From Owenia fusiformis (Eukaryota > Annelida > Polychaeta > Sabellida > Oweniidae): a stretch of 64,000 bases of DNA. Positions 1 to 12,214 of the stretch are shown one piece after another. The stretch is from assembly GCA_903813345.2 (NCBI GenBank), contig CAIIXF020000008.1:38132867-38196866 (forward strand), in the 5' to 3' direction. Positions within the stretch are counted from its first letter, which is position 1. The number at the start of each line of letters is the position of its first letter. The translations under genes and the position numbers were made by a program. The notes under the pieces are model-generated. The model was not told the DNA's origin. It did no database searches and saw only the letters and a list, made by a program, of their open reading frames with translations.

Positions 1-2240
1 TCATTTTGACTTTGGAAATTTATACCCATTTTAAACCTGAAGAAACACATCGATTTTGTGTTAGATAAAGTGAGCAAATTCAATTGTCTCCTTAACTTGT
101 ACTTTTCGAGAAAACTCGGATGGATATTTTATCATATAACTTGCGGCAAACCTACTATTCCCATTGGTTTATAATGGGAATGTCGATTTTCAAAAAGCCA
201 TTAAATTTGTCATCAATTTTCGACCTATTGTAATTGAGATAAAAACTTTAGAAAATTTCAAGTTATAGTAAATAAAGTCAAGTTGAATTTTCTCCTTCAT
301 TAGCAGCTTTTTGAATTTTTGGGATATTTAAATGTCCCAATATGGTGTCTGATAAATTATACATGTTATGTTATGTTTTTATCAGACTGATAATGGAATA
401 TTTTATTCAATCTTCGAAAAATTGTTTACATTTATTGTACGTATGGTATTGGGATTTGCATTGGCTTTCGACAGGATCAGGTAGACTAAAGAGACTTAAC
501 ATGAGTTTCAAACTTATTCGATTCAGAGGAAAACAGGTTTTCAATTGAATGGAGATGAAAATTTGGGTATTGAAACCAATTAAATCTTGATTGAAATCTC
601 TCGGCTCACTGCTGTACTTTTCTTTGCTATCCAAAGGCTGGGACATGATGTAATTTTTAACTTTTAATCTTGCTAACCATAAATGAGATTGAGGAACAAG
701 CAACGCAATTATACAACAACAAAAAAGTTTCTTTCTGAACATTCTGTGTATTTCTAAATATCATTTTTTATTGACATTGTTTCGATTACCGATAATGTTG
801 ACTTATCAACGATGGCAATTTGTCCAAATGTATGCTATCGTATTGATTATTAGAAATAAATTTGATACACAAAAAGTCTAAAACGATGAATCGTTTGCCT
901 TGCCAAAGGCCCGGGGGGTTTACTCTTAATAATTTGGGTAGGTATGTGCAGCACAGGCAATTTTGGCTGAGGGCATAAACCATGGAACCTGGCAAATCTC
1001 AGAGGAAAAAAACATGGAAAATTTGTCAAAGAGAGAGCCTTTTTAAGTCAAAAATCAGTTTTCCTACAAAAAATGGTAATAAATCGGTAAAATCAGTTGG
1101 CAAAGTCTGGGACAAATCATCCAAAATGTGGATTTTGAAGTTAAAGAGAGAATCAGATAAAGCGAGCAGGTTAAACAAAAAATTGTTTCAATTTTAGAAT
1201 ATTTTTGGCTCATGTCATTCCTTGTCATGTCTATTTTCTAAAAATCACAAAAGCGCATACTTTATTCCAGGAAAACTAAAGATTTTTAAAACAATGTATT
1301 ATTTTTCTATAAGAATGGTTACCATTCTTATAATTTGGGAGAATTTAAACATTTTTCACTCATTTTTGCACTTTGAATCATTAATAACTTCACAAATTTA
1401 TGACATATCGTGAGTCTCGTTACATTTTTCAGTTTTTCACATAAATACTAGTTCGATAGAAAGATGGCAGCATAGGTCTGACAGTCTATTTATATCTTGA
1501 CACAGATCAATTAAATATCCAATACATTTCTTTCAGGTCAATCGTACCTCAATCCTTCTGTAAGTTACGCAACGAACGAAATGTATCACTTTTTCTTGAT
1601 TTTGATTCAGTTTTTCTTCATCTTACTTATGTGTCTTGTATTTTACTTCTAACAACCATTCCATTTTAGTCTGTAAATTATTTCAGAATATACTGAACAC
1701 CCTACTCCATGTGTTTCTCTGACAGTCTGAATAATATGAAGATCTGGCACTTTAATTTGAGGCATGACTACTAATATCAGTGTAAAACCATCCTTTAAAT
1801 TTGATCCTGAAATTTGGGATTTTTCAAATACACCTCTCGTGTCGGTTTACCTTTATTATTCAAGAACCCCTAGATATTTATTTATCTCACTTCAGGGACA
1901 GATGTTGAATTGATTTTAGCATATTCTGCCATGCATTTTCAAAAAGGTTATCAAAATAGAAAATATGGACGTTTTTTTGTCCCACCTTGTATTTACTTAT
2001 ACATGTTATAAGTTTTCGTATATTTTAATTTGCGGGCGTTGTTTTATTACTCTTGTTTGGCGGCATTTGATTTGTCAAATGTATATCCATTCACGGTCAG
2101 TCATTTTTTATCTTAACTAATGAGTGTCAAGGTTGTGAGTCGCTGATACACAAAAATCACAACTGGACGAATCTCACGATCCGAAGACAAGTCTCCACAT
2201 ATTCAGGTCCAATACGCAGTCTTTGAGAGCAGCCACGACT
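1..2240. other. 5' flank; no gene recognised up to the secreted-peptide gene
   Basis: AT-rich sequence with only short open frames and no recognisable protein domain. It contains one copy of a dispersed repeat (1144-1408, listed separately). The last 100 or so bases before 2241 are a plausible 5' UTR for the gene that starts there, but no TATA box or initiator can be assigned with confidence. Confidence 0.5.
1144..1408 (+). repeat. Dispersed repeat, copy 1 of 2
   Basis: About 265 bp closely matches 61229-61497 in the same orientation, including the stretch around 'aatatttttggctcat' and the block around 'agaatggttaccattctta'. Each copy holds a 63-codon open frame of similar sequence, but nothing marks it as a gene. 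The pair is best read as two copies of an unclassified mobile element or SINE-like repeat about 60 kb apart. Confidence 0.8.
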
Positions 2241-5200
2241 ATGTTAAAGATTACAATTCTCCTATTTGCTTTAGCGGTTGTGTGCACCAAAGGTAAAGTT
2301 AAAACGATAATTAATCTAGTACCCTCACTGCCTTTGCGAGTTTTGTTGCATAATTTAAGCATTATTGAAAAAGTTTTATATCCAACATCCACTTTTGAGT
2401 GGATCTTGAAAATTTGCATGGTTCACTCTACATTTGTGCAGTTTTTATTTTGATCTCTATAATGGGTACTTCTAAACATCATAGGCATATAGCATCCATG
2501 GCCATGTACCACTTAATACAGGGTGATCACAAAAAATTGTACCCAGACAGACGCGGAATAAATCTCTTCAGTTATTATGGAATATTCTTCAAATTTGGTA
2601 TTCTGACAGTAAATTCAATATTAGGTCTACCGGTATCATAAATGTCTCAACGTTTCATTCGATAACTCTGTTTTAGAGAAAAGTTTGTTTTAGTATATTC
2701 ACCATGTTTGGAATTGTATTCAACTCAGCATCGATCATGATGGGTCGTCATTTAGGAATGTCTTCTAAATTGGCAATTTTCTCAGTGAGTACTAGTAATT
2801 TGCAAAGTTCCATGAATTTTAACTGCTTATCAGACATGTCAGAAAAGAACTTTCTTCAATTTATCATGTGAAAAGTTCAGCTTTTTTTATTCCCTCTCAT
2901 TTCGGGACTTTTTGGGACGCCAGGTGTAAAAGGGTAGGTGGTCCTATCAAATTATGGTCCTACTCTCCATTGATTTATATGGTGACCTAAATACAATTCT
3001 TTCCCTCATTATCTTATACACAGTCAGGGCCAGTAAGGGCCGTTAAGAAAGGGGACCATAATCCCTGGGGACCATCATTTCTTTTACACCTGTATTATGC
3101 AATTTAAACAATCTTGGCCACTGCTAGAACACATTCTTGTTTAAACCCTTAGACTTTCGCTCTCTATGTACATTTGTACAGTAACTTCATTTTTTGAACT
3201 CGTTGAAGAAAATTTATTGGCTCCACAAATGGACGGTAGACATTTAATGAGTGCTAAACAGGAGCACTAATCGTGATACTACGTAGCGCCCCCTCGCCAG
3301 TATATACAGTAAATAAGATGGGGTCCCGTATACTACCAGAACAGGCGATAACCTTCTGTTGTACATCATCATATAGCTAATCTGGGGCCAATGGTGGTCT
3401 TGTGGTCGGTCATATTTTTATTGCTTTTTTGGATTCTCACATGTTAAGGGACCGCGAGTTGTTTGTAGAGTGATTCTGGGGAGCTTTTTCATGCATTTCG
3501 CTTGTGTTTTTCATCTAAAAAAAACATCAATACACTTTAAAAACATGTTATTGACTATAAGATCGCACCATATAATCCTTAAAAACATTTCTAATTTTCA
3601 AGGATTATCTATGGATTAACACCCAGGTGTTATTTTTCAAACTTCAGAGGGCTGGGAATCATTATTACGATGTGTTTTGAATAATAGTAATGCTGTTTTA
3701 AATAGCTATAGGTTTCATGTATGCCAATAATTTCTCAATTTGCGTAAATGGTACGGTGGTACCCCTTCCTGAATCCTAAGAATTTTCTCTGAGGAATTTC
3801 CCATAGTAATCAAATGGTATAGTTCCAAGCAGATTTTGAGATAACAGGAAAGTTTATCACTAATACTCACCTTATTGGGTTGTTTTGGTTTATATCGCAA
3901 GCTTGCGGTCCTTTCTTCAATTAAAAGCGGCTTCAATTACTCCGACTCCTATATTTGATTAGAGGGGGGGGGTGTATAGGGGGTCTTAGAAATTCATATA
4001 CAATATTTTTCAACTCTCTTATACCATATACAATATTTTTTCACCCCTTTTATACCATATACAATATTTTTCAGAACTCTCATACCATATACGATATTTT
4101 ACAAACATACAATATACGATAATTTTGAAACTGCTGTTGGATATTTATTAGGAAATAATATTAGGAGAGAATACATGTGCAACAGTAACTGTATTATTAT
4201 AAGGCAAATAGAGTAATAGACTGCACATGATACGGCACAATGATTTCATTTATTACATTATGAATAAGACATCATTTGGGTACATCTGTGCAGGGGCGTA
4301 GCCAGCTTTAAGTCAGGGGGGGGGGTGGTTTCCAGTGAGGGGGGTGCGATTGTGGAATAAACAAGTCAAATATAAGGTTTATTTTGAATTTGAAAGAAAT
4401 TGATGCAACTCCCTTCGAAATTGAGCTAGAAGCTTCAAATAAAAAGCATTTTAAAGTTCTTCTTTTTCATGGTTTTTATTGGTTATGGGGGGGGGGTGCA
4501 CCCATCGCAACCCACTGGCTACGCCTATGTCTGTGACCACATTTTATTTTCAGGTAAACATGTTGATTTAAAACATATTCATGGTATAAGATTCATGACT
4601 TCTCTTTACTACCTACTGTTCTGTTATTACGATTGAGTGAACTAACTTGACCATAACACTGTCAGGAAGATAGTGAAGATTCACAATGCACAATAATTTT
4701 GTAAAATAGTCACCTGGGAAATGTTAAGTATTGAAAACAGTTTCAGAAACAAAGGACTTCCATGTAAATAAATTCAGATTGAAATAAAGGAAAGATGAGA
4801 CTTGATTGTTTGAAGATTTGAAACAGAGTCACTTCAGGATTCCAGATAAGACAGCCTTAAGACAGTCTAAGTCAAACAAAAGTGTGCCAAAATTAAGTAA
4901 ATTTTCATAATGGTCAAATTACTTGTTTCACCAATGATTTCAAGGCAAAGATGTATTAATGAGAATGAAAACTACTCTATGTAACTAGAAGTAACTTACT
5001 TTTAAAGGACCATGGATGGTGTTGTAACAGATTTCTGACAATCGTATGTTCGATTTTGGCTATTTTCTAAGGATTTGAACAGGAGCATATGTTAGGCCAA
5101 TGCATTAACTCCAGGACAAGCAGTAGTAGAGATGATAAAATAATTTGGACTTTGAGACAGGGAAGGTGCAAAGACCCCATCAACATGTTTTTCTGTAATG

Positions 5201-6429
5201 TTGTCCTGCTTTCAAGCCCTTTCCACACCTGTTTTTCAATGTTTGTGTTTTGAGACACGTTAACATTTTTAAAAGGAAATTATGATTCATGCAGGGGTTT
5301 TAAAGTCATCAATTTTGGGTGACCAAAATTAAGCTGAAAACAATGGATAACATGAGTTTTCCCAATGGAAAAATACCACTGGAAATATTGTTCTCCACCT
5401 TATCCCAAATGAATCATATTTTCCTTTAAAGAGGTTAACTGTGTTTAAAAATGCAACATATTGGATGCATCAAACATTGAAAAAGACATGAGTGGAAAGG
5501 ACTGAAAATCAGGTCAACATTCAGAAAAACGTTTGTGGGGTGTTTGCACCTTCCCTGTCTCAAAGTCTGAATTATTTTATCACCTCTATGAGTGTTTGAT
5601 CTGGAGTAAATACATTAGTCTAACATATGTTACTGTTCAAATCCCCGATAAATAGCCGAAATCCAACATATGACAGTTTGAAATCTGTTGCGATACCTTC
5701 CATGGTCCTTTCTCTGATTATTATTAAGACCAAATAAATACCTTTTACTATATTAGCATAGTGATGCTTTTATTAACACATACGCTGTAACATCACTTTA
5801 TACTCAAATATTTTAATGATTTACCCACATACCCCGAAACAAGTAGCAATACTGACCATATTTTTCATCAAAGTTAAGAAAACTCAATGACATTTGGCAT
5901 TCTTATTCGAGACTGTATTTAACACCTTGAGATACCATATACCATATCTTTCTCTTACACCATATACCATATTTTTTACACCTCTTATACCATATACGAT
6001 AAATTTTGCCCCCTCTTATACAATATACAATAAATTTTCACCCTCTTATACGATATACAATATCTCTATACACCCCCCCCCCATTAGATATAACGGTTCG
6101 GCATTTTTTCAGAAATTAAATTACGAATATAAGGGAGGGAAACATTGCGAGGCTTTTTACATTGGAGAGTAAGTTGCTTCCAACTTTTAACATCCTTCAA
6201 CTTCCCTCTGACACTGCTTGCTTTATTTCCTTTGTTAGCGCAAACGGACGCAGATTTGAGGGAAGCGTGTATTTGCTGGGACCAAGAGTGTACCGGAACC
6301 TGCAATCCCGACCCAGATCTCGTGATCACCGGAATCTGCGATCCTGCCACGGAGGACTTCTACTACTGGTGCAACAATGCCCAGACCGAAGTCTGCTGCG
6401 TCCCGAAACACTACGTGCCACAGTTCTAA
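2241..6429 (+). CDS. Small secreted cysteine-rich peptide, two exons
   Basis: Coding exons are 2241-2292 and 6239-6429. The ATG at 2241 opens a 17-residue hydrophobic leader (MLKITILLFALAVVCTK), then a donor AAAG|GTAAAG, phase 1. The second exon follows a pyrimidine-rich acceptor (cctttgttag) and continues in matching phase to a TAA at 6427. The product is 80 residues. The mature part is acidic with eight cysteines spaced C-x1-C-x4-C-x3-C-x11-C-x10-C-x7-CC, consistent with four disulfides. There is no lysine-arginine propeptide site. I do not recognise the family; secreted defence, venom-like, matrix or signalling peptides all have this architecture, so no function is assigned. A second donor-like site (cag|gtagcc, after 6432) just past the stop suggests a further 3' UTR exon. 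Phase agreement plus signal peptide is the main support; the 3.9-kb intron is full of repeats. Confidence 0.6.
2921..3092. mobile_element. Small TIR element, CAGGTGTAAAAG family, copy 1
   Basis: A non-coding element of about 170 bp bounded by CAGGTGTAAAAG and its reverse complement CTTTTACACCTG. The same sequence recurs at 45026-45195, including the internal block 'cagggccagtaagggccgtt'. Length, terminal inversion and multiple copies fit a MITE. No clear target duplication is visible. It sits in the intron of the cysteine-rich peptide gene. Confidence 0.8.
4291..4529. mobile_element. Small TIR element, CGTAGCCAG family, copy 1
   Basis: Bounded by 'caggggcgtagccag' and the inverse 'ctggctacgccta', with G-runs just inside each end. 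Flanking direct repeat TCTGTG (4285-4290 and 4530-4535) looks like a target duplication. Related copies are at 28686-28893 and, as a fragment, around 55340-55465. Confidence 0.75.
5004..5711. mobile_element. 0.7-kb foldback element, AAAGGACCATGGA family, copy 1
   Basis: Arms of about 170 bp (from 5004 and ending at 5711) are inverted copies. Each contains the 'catatgtta' block and the tract 'ttgagacagggaaggtgca' or its complement. The middle is non-coding. A second copy is at 22359-23003. The ends (aaaggaccatgga / tccatggtcctt) are inverted. This fits a non-autonomous DNA element. Confidence 0.8.
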
Positions 6430-6598
6430 CAGGTAGCCCATATTTTACCACGATCGTTTTGATTTACAACATAATTTGAAAGAATTCATGAAATCCGAGA
6501 GCTGATCTGATTTTGGGATATACATGTACATGATATACGAGGGAATTAGAAGCAAAATTGAATGACATCCTACCATTCATTTCGAATCTTTCATTTGA

Positions 6599-6907
6599 AG
6601 ATTTTGGCCAAATAATGAATATTTTTTCCGTAAGATTTTGGCAAAATAATGAATATTTTTTCTGTAAGACTTTGGCCAAATAATGATTATTTTTTCTGTA
6701 AGATTTTGGCCAAATAATGAATATTTTTTCCGTACAATTTTGGCCAAATAATGAATATATTTTTTTCCGTAAGATTTTGGCCAAATAATGAATATTTTCT
6801 CTAAGATTTTGGCCAAATAATGAATATTTTTTTTGTAAGATTTTGGCCAAATAAAGAATATTTTGTGTAAGATTTTGGCCAAATAATGAATATTTTATCT
6901 GTAAGAT
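6599..6907. repeat. Tandem array, about 35-bp unit
   Basis: About nine imperfect copies of a unit built on 'gattttggccaaataatga' separated by T-runs and 'ctgtaa'. Unit length varies by a few bases, so open frames of over 100 codons cross it on the minus strand; these are repeat artefacts. It lies just 3' of the secreted-peptide gene and overlaps the end of the minus-strand frame described next. Confidence 0.9.
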
Positions 6908-7160
6908 TGGCCGCCTGCCTCATGGCTGGCTCCTCAACTGGTTGTGGTCCCTCTTCTTTGGTTGCATAGTTCCTTGGTGGTCCCTCTATCGATCTTATGG
7001 TGGTATAGTATCTAAATGGTCCTGATTGAGTATAAACTAATGTAATAGGAAGAGTTATTAGCTCCGGGTTCACCCCTTCTAGAAGTTTTGCAATCATGAC
7101 TTTTGTCAAAAGGAAGAAAATTAGGAAAATCGTAAACTTAAACAGAGAAATACACGTCAT
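6903..7160 (-). CDS. Hypothetical secreted-protein exon, minus strand
   Basis: From an ATG at 7160 (minus strand) the frame starts with a strongly hydrophobic stretch (MTCISLFKFTIFLIFFLLTK) that reads as a signal peptide. About 65 polar, proline-containing residues follow, with no cysteines in the supposed mature part. The frame then runs into the tandem array at 6599-6907, where it is no longer credible. No good donor site is visible before the array, so this could be a broken or chance frame. The 5' part is partly duplicated in inverse orientation at 7552-7605. Confidence 0.25.
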
Positions 7161-7605
7161 GAGAACACCACGATTTTCACTTAAATCGATATAGGTGGAG
7201 GATATAAACGTATTTTTCTGTTATAAATCTTCTGAAAATGTAGGCTGAATGCGAGTGAGGCCCTAATAAAGAAAAACAATAGATGTCAAGAACCACACTC
7301 ACCGTAAATATAGTAGTTAGTTATATCATGAGTTTTCAAGAGCCAAATCTTCCCCCTCACCTTATTTTTTATATAGACTACTGGCGTCTCGCCTCCTGAA
7401 TATATTACTTTTCATTTGAGGGCCATTAGAAGAGGGATCGCTATCCAATCGGTCCAATATGTGACGTTTAAAAGCCACAATTTCTCAGCCTGAATTTTCA
7501 GAGGATTAACTGGAACTAGAATAGTATATAAAAGAAAAATACTTTAAATAGGCCTATCGATTCAAGTGAAAATCGTTGGGTTCTCATAAGAATTCTTCGT
7601 GTTTA
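7150..7605. repeat. Imperfect inverted repeat around the hypothetical signal-peptide exon
   Basis: The segment 7150-7190 (around 'cgattttcacttaaatcgatata') is matched in inverse orientation by 7552-7605 (around 'tcgattcaagtgaaaatcg'). Roughly 360 bp lies between the arms. Weaker similarity extends past 7605 into the counterpart of the signal-peptide region, as if an exon and its upstream region had been duplicated head to head and one copy had decayed. Confidence 0.5.
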
Positions 7606-8582
7606 TGTTTGAGGATTCCTAATTTCAATCTTTGAAAAAGCCGAGACTACCAACCTTTTGGAATGGGTGTTTCCTTTCAGTTAGCGCAACATTATCCATC
7701 AAGGGCGAAAACTAGGCCTTTTGTTTGCAAAACCGCCTCTAACTATTGTATAACGGTTTATTTCAGATCAACTTGACGAACGACGATCGATTCTGCCGTC
7801 ACACAACTAGAACAATGGCTGGTTTAATGTACAACGTACTTGTTTTTCAAAAGATCTGCTAGCACTTAAAATAAAACAATATTGTTTTGTCCAGTAACTG
7901 AGACTAACGATGGTCTCAGCCAGTAGGTAGAAGATTACATAGTTTTTTTTAGTTTTTTTTTTATCTAAGATCGCACCCTATTCACTTATTTTACACATAC
8001 TGACATAACACATGTAATGAGGTTTGCAATATATGTTGAGGTTCAATTTTCCTTTTTTAATCAAATAATTGAGCATATAAAAGTTGACATATATTTCTTT
8101 AATTAATGTGGCAATTTCAAATGTATAATTTTTTCATACATATTTTGTTCCGACACTTAATTTACTATATCACTGAATTGAAACCTTGGATTTAAGACAG
8201 ACTGCAGACTTATTTTACATGAACGGAAGTACTTTGAAGTTATTGTTTCTTAATGTTTCGACCATCATGAGAAACCATGGCCTGCTACTCGTGATGGGTA
8301 TCAGAATGTGTTTCGACCTTGTCTCTTAACGATGTCCCTTCATGTAAATCAACCCTTTGTCCTCGATAACTCAACGATCGATTTTGCTGTTGGGCAATAC
8401 GAAACAACAGCTACTATAGTATTTCAGTAGATATCAATAGTTTTGTTTGTTCAAAAATATTTTAATACAAAAAGAACCATGTTCACATCAGGAAACAAGT
8501 CTAAATTAATAAGGTCTAGAACGGTATTTGGCATGTCTGAGACAGTACGCGATCGTGTTCAATAATTTATATACAGGGTCAC
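7606..8582. other. Intergenic AT-rich stretch
   Basis: No open frame, RNA gene or clear repeat was recognised between the inverted repeat ending at 7605 and the large palindrome starting near 8583. Confidence 0.5.
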
Positions 8583-8940
8583 TAGTCAGGTTTGAATAGG
8601 AGATAAGTTCACAGAATAGTTCAAAATGATATAGAAGCAATCTCTAGGTGGATTTCAAAACTTCATACCATCCTTTTGAGAACCTGAAGTGGCACCAAGC
8701 AATCCATTGACTGTTTCACCAAAAATCCAAGATGGCCGCCACAATGTATCGACAAATCACTAAAATTGACTAATATCATCATTTAATTTGTCAAAATAGT
8801 TAAATACTGACCAAACATGACTAATAATAGTACCTATTAGACAGTCATATGCATTTAAAGTCACTAGATTATTTTTGTGTGAAAACTGGAGTCCCACAAG
8901 GCTCAACTATATGTCCCCTACTTTTTTAGTTCAATGACTT

Positions 8941-10060
8941 TCATTGACCATGGCATTTGTACATTGCAATGTATAGAAATCCATTTTTGTAACATGTGCA
9001 CCTAGGACCACATTTCACCTTGCACCCACACTTGACCAATGCTTGGCATGCCTTAGCTGCTTGAAGAAGGGCTGTACATAGTGGCATCAGGAGGGACATG
9101 TCATACTGCCAGCCACATGTTTTGAACTCGATAACCATTTTGGTTATGGCACCAAACTATACCGCCTTGGTTAGCAAGTTAAGATTTTCTGTGCAAGGGC
9201 TCCTTTGTTGTTGGTATTTTGTCAATGACTGTATGACTGTTACAGAACATTGCTGCATTGATATCTATCTGGTTCCTGGTTCGATCATATAATAAAACAG
9301 TAAAATGTTCTAAGGACTGAATGGCTTGAACTGACAAAGGCAGGTTTGTTGTAACCATTTGTGCCACTTGTAGAAAAGCTGGAGTAACTTCCTTGAACAC
9401 ATTCCATAGATTGAAGGGCAGATTCTTTGCTATTGACAAAGAATGGTGCAGTTATATAATATAATTTAATACCTGTAATTTTTGAGAGGTCCGAAGGCAA
9501 TCCAGATTGACACCTATTGCACCCTAATGCAGCAGCCATGGTAAGAAAAAGGACATCAGTATCTCCACTTCTGGTTATGAAGTATTTTTTACCCTCTGAG
9601 GTCATCTGTTTTATATGAACAAAGAGCCTAGTGTCAGCTTTTTCATGAGTACAAGGTTCAATCATTGCTGTATCTGGCAATTGAGGAAAGCACTGAAGAG
9701 ATTCCCAAATAGTAGTTATCATTTGCTTTTCATTAACATCAACCTCAGACATTAAGTTGGCCAGGAATGCAAACAGCCTAGTCTGGTTCCATTGATTGTT
9801 AGAAAGGCTGGCAAATTCTTTGGCATTCGTGCATCTCTGCATAAATCATCCTTCTAGCACCAGTGCCACAATAAATCCTTGTTAGGGACTTCTCACTGTT
9901 TTGTAGGTAAACATTCCAGACAACATCTAATCTTGGAACACCTTCCATAAGGTGCCTTAATCTAGCTTGGTTTCTAGGCATTTAAGTAGGTCATTTAGTT
10001 GTAGGTCTCATGGCTCCATGCTTAGCTAGGGATGGCGGAAACTCATGGTTTTCATGTTTA
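8941..10060 (-). pseudogene. Decayed copy of an HEEADTR/CXC-tail family gene, left arm
   Basis: Reading leftward, frame-shifted blocks appear in the family's order. They include a block with RLDVVWNVYLQNS, then HEKADTRLFVHIKQMTSEG with RSGDTDVLFL, then a stretch ending in VLLYDRT...INAAMF and IPTTKEPL. Last comes a cysteine tail beginning KCGCKVKCGPRCTC. I recognise this order from a multi-copy, uncharacterised invertebrate protein family often found in repetitive contexts. The conserved acidic residues could be a nuclease active site, but that is inference. Frames change several times and the usual central GCDT segment is missing, so this copy cannot be functional. Confidence 0.7.
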
Positions 10061-10221
10061 AAAAACTAAGACATGTTATGTCTTGATTGTCAAAGGCAAG
10101 CAATATAGAGCATAGCTAAAAAGGTAATTTTCTTCTCTCAGTTCCTTGACCTCAGGAATCATTGCAGATGATTCTTTGTTTTTTCTCCCTAGACCACACC
10201 AACTATGCATGCAAGTGAATC

Positions 10222-11624
10222 CTGAAGTCAAGGAACTGAGAAATTATTATGACCTTTTTGCTATTACTCTACATTGCATGCCAATCAAGACACAATTACA
10301 TGTCTTGAGTTTTTCAAATATGAAAACCATGAGTTCCCGCCATCCCTATATAACCACGGAGCCATGAGACCTACAACAAAAGCAGACTTACTTAAATGTC
10401 AAGAAGCTAAGCCAGATGGATCTAAAGTATTGGAAAAGCCACCTGCAGATGCAATTTTAATATGGCATCCTTCTGGTCCATGTGATGCATCCTGGTGTGG
10501 CTACCAACTTCCAAGAATATGGTACCAATGTCTCATTCTTAGTCAAGGCGGCCTATGGAAGGTTTTTCAAGATAAGATGTTATCTGGGATGTCTACCTAT
10601 AAAACAGTAGGAAGTCCCTGACAAGGGTTCATTGTGGCAATGGTTTATGCAGAAAATGTGATGCCCCAGAATTGGTTAGGCTTTCTAAGAAACAACCAGA
10701 ACAAGACTGAGCTGTTAGCATTCCTGGCCAACTCTATTTTTGAGGTTGATGTTTATGACTATTGTGGAATCTGTTGAAGTGCTTTCCTCAGTTGCCAGTT
10801 ACAGTAATGATTGAACCTTGTACTCATGAAGAAGCTGATACTACACTAGACTCTTTGTTTTATGTTCAGGTAAAACAGATGACCTCAGAGGGTAAAAAAG
10901 ACTTCATAATCAGAATCATTGGAGATACTGGTGAAGTTCTTGCCATGGCTGCATCATTAGGGTGCAATAAGTGTCAATCTGGATTGCCTTCTGACCTCTC
11001 AAAAATTACAGGTATTAAATTATATTATATAACTGCACCATTCTTTGGCCATAGCAAAGAATCTGCCCTTCAAGCTATGGAATGTGTTCAAGGAAGTTAC
11101 TCCAGCTTTTCTACAAGTAGCACAAATGGTTACAACAAACCTGACTTTGTCAGTTCATGCCATTCAGTCCCTTAAACGTTTTACTGTTCTAGTATATGAT
11201 CAAACCAGCAACCAGATAGATATTGATGCAGCACGAAGGCAAATGTTCTGTGATGGCCATACAGTCATTGATAGAATGCCACCAACAAAAGGAGCCCTTG
11301 CACAGAAAATTTTAAGAACTTGCTAACCAATGTGGTATTGTTTGGGGCCAACTGTACAATCTCAATCCAACATGGGTATCGGAGTTCACAACATGGGGCT
11401 GGCAGTATGACATGTTCCTCCTTCTGCCACTATATACAGCCCTTCCTCAAGCAGCATGCGAAGCATTGGTCAAGTGTGGGTGCAAGGTGAAATGTGGTCC
11501 TAGGTGCACATGTTACAGAATGGATTTCTATGCATTGTTATGTGCAAATGCAATGGTCAATGCAAAAAAAGTAGCGGACATAAAGTTGAGCCTTGTGGGA
11601 CTCCAGTTTTCACACAAAAATTGA
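10222..11624 (+). pseudogene. Decayed copy of an HEEADTR/CXC-tail family gene, right arm
   Basis: This is the mirror copy of the left-arm pseudogene. It keeps an N-terminal part with YENHEFPPSL, a PPADAIL block that the left copy lacks, then HEEADTTLDSLFYVQVKQ. It continues through the VLVYDQTSNQIDIDAARRQMF block and MPPTKGAL, and ends in a cysteine tail (KCGCKVKCGPRCTC). At least three frame changes and in-frame stops separate the blocks (for example after 10620). The motif aspartate of 'DTDV' reads 'DTGEV' here, a loss of one acidic residue. The two copies have different lesions, so they decayed partly independently after the inversion. Confidence 0.7.
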
Positions 11625-12214
11625 TCCAATGACTTTAAATGGATATTATCTTCTGATAGGTACTATTATTAGCCATGTTTGATCAGTAGTCAATATGGTA
11701 CAACGAAAATGGGACTTCTGCGCATGTTAAAATTTTTCGTCAAAACTCAACTTTTGTTCAAGTTGATACGAACTAGAGACTTACCTCATTCGAAAGATCA
11801 TAAAAGACTTTATCTATACTGAAAATCTTAGATCCAAACATAGTAGAATACGCCGTCAGTCCGCATTTGATTTTTTGAAGTGAGTTTCGTAGATCGTCAG
11901 ATTTCTCCGACTGATATCGGGTTACCTCAAACTGGTTCGTTTATAAATACGAATTTGTTTACCGTTGTAAGGCGCATGCGCAAAATTGATTTATAAACCT
12001 TATTGGTTGATGGTTTTTCTTCTGCGCATGCGTGAAGTCTGATGAACACTTATGACGAAGACCGGAGCAAACATTACTAGCTCTTGAACGAAATTCCAAG
12101 ATTCAGGTCATTTCGCCGTGTTTGCTAAGCGTGTATACGTGAATGACAAGCTGTTTTGAGTAGATCGGGTACCTGTTTTAGACACAACATTGATTTAGCT
12201 TGACATTGATGTGC

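Larger units (their letters stand above)
3957..6090. mobile_element. Foldback-like pair of inverted arrays enclosing two other elements
   Basis: A G-run followed by 'gtgtata' and several copies of a unit like 'ataccatatacaatatttt' lie at 3957-4130. The inverse arrangement, ending in a C-run, lies at 5925-6090. The two arms read as one another's complement, so the block behaves as a 2.1-kb inverted-repeat element. Between the arms lie a CGTAGCCAG element (4291-4529) and a 0.7-kb foldback (5004-5711). The right arm ends about 150 bp before exon 2 of the secreted-peptide gene. Confidence 0.6.

Noticed and set aside
982-1413. Two short basic frames at 982-1197 and 1222-1413
   Set aside because: The second lies in a dispersed repeat and the first overlaps its edge; no domain or conserved start.
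6162-6479. 105-codon frame overlapping exon 2 of the secreted peptide
   Set aside because: Different frame with no signal peptide and no cysteine pattern; a shadow.
6464-6882. Minus-strand frames of 101-128 codons rich in KIFIIWPKS
   Set aside because: They are translations of the 35-bp tandem array in different frames.
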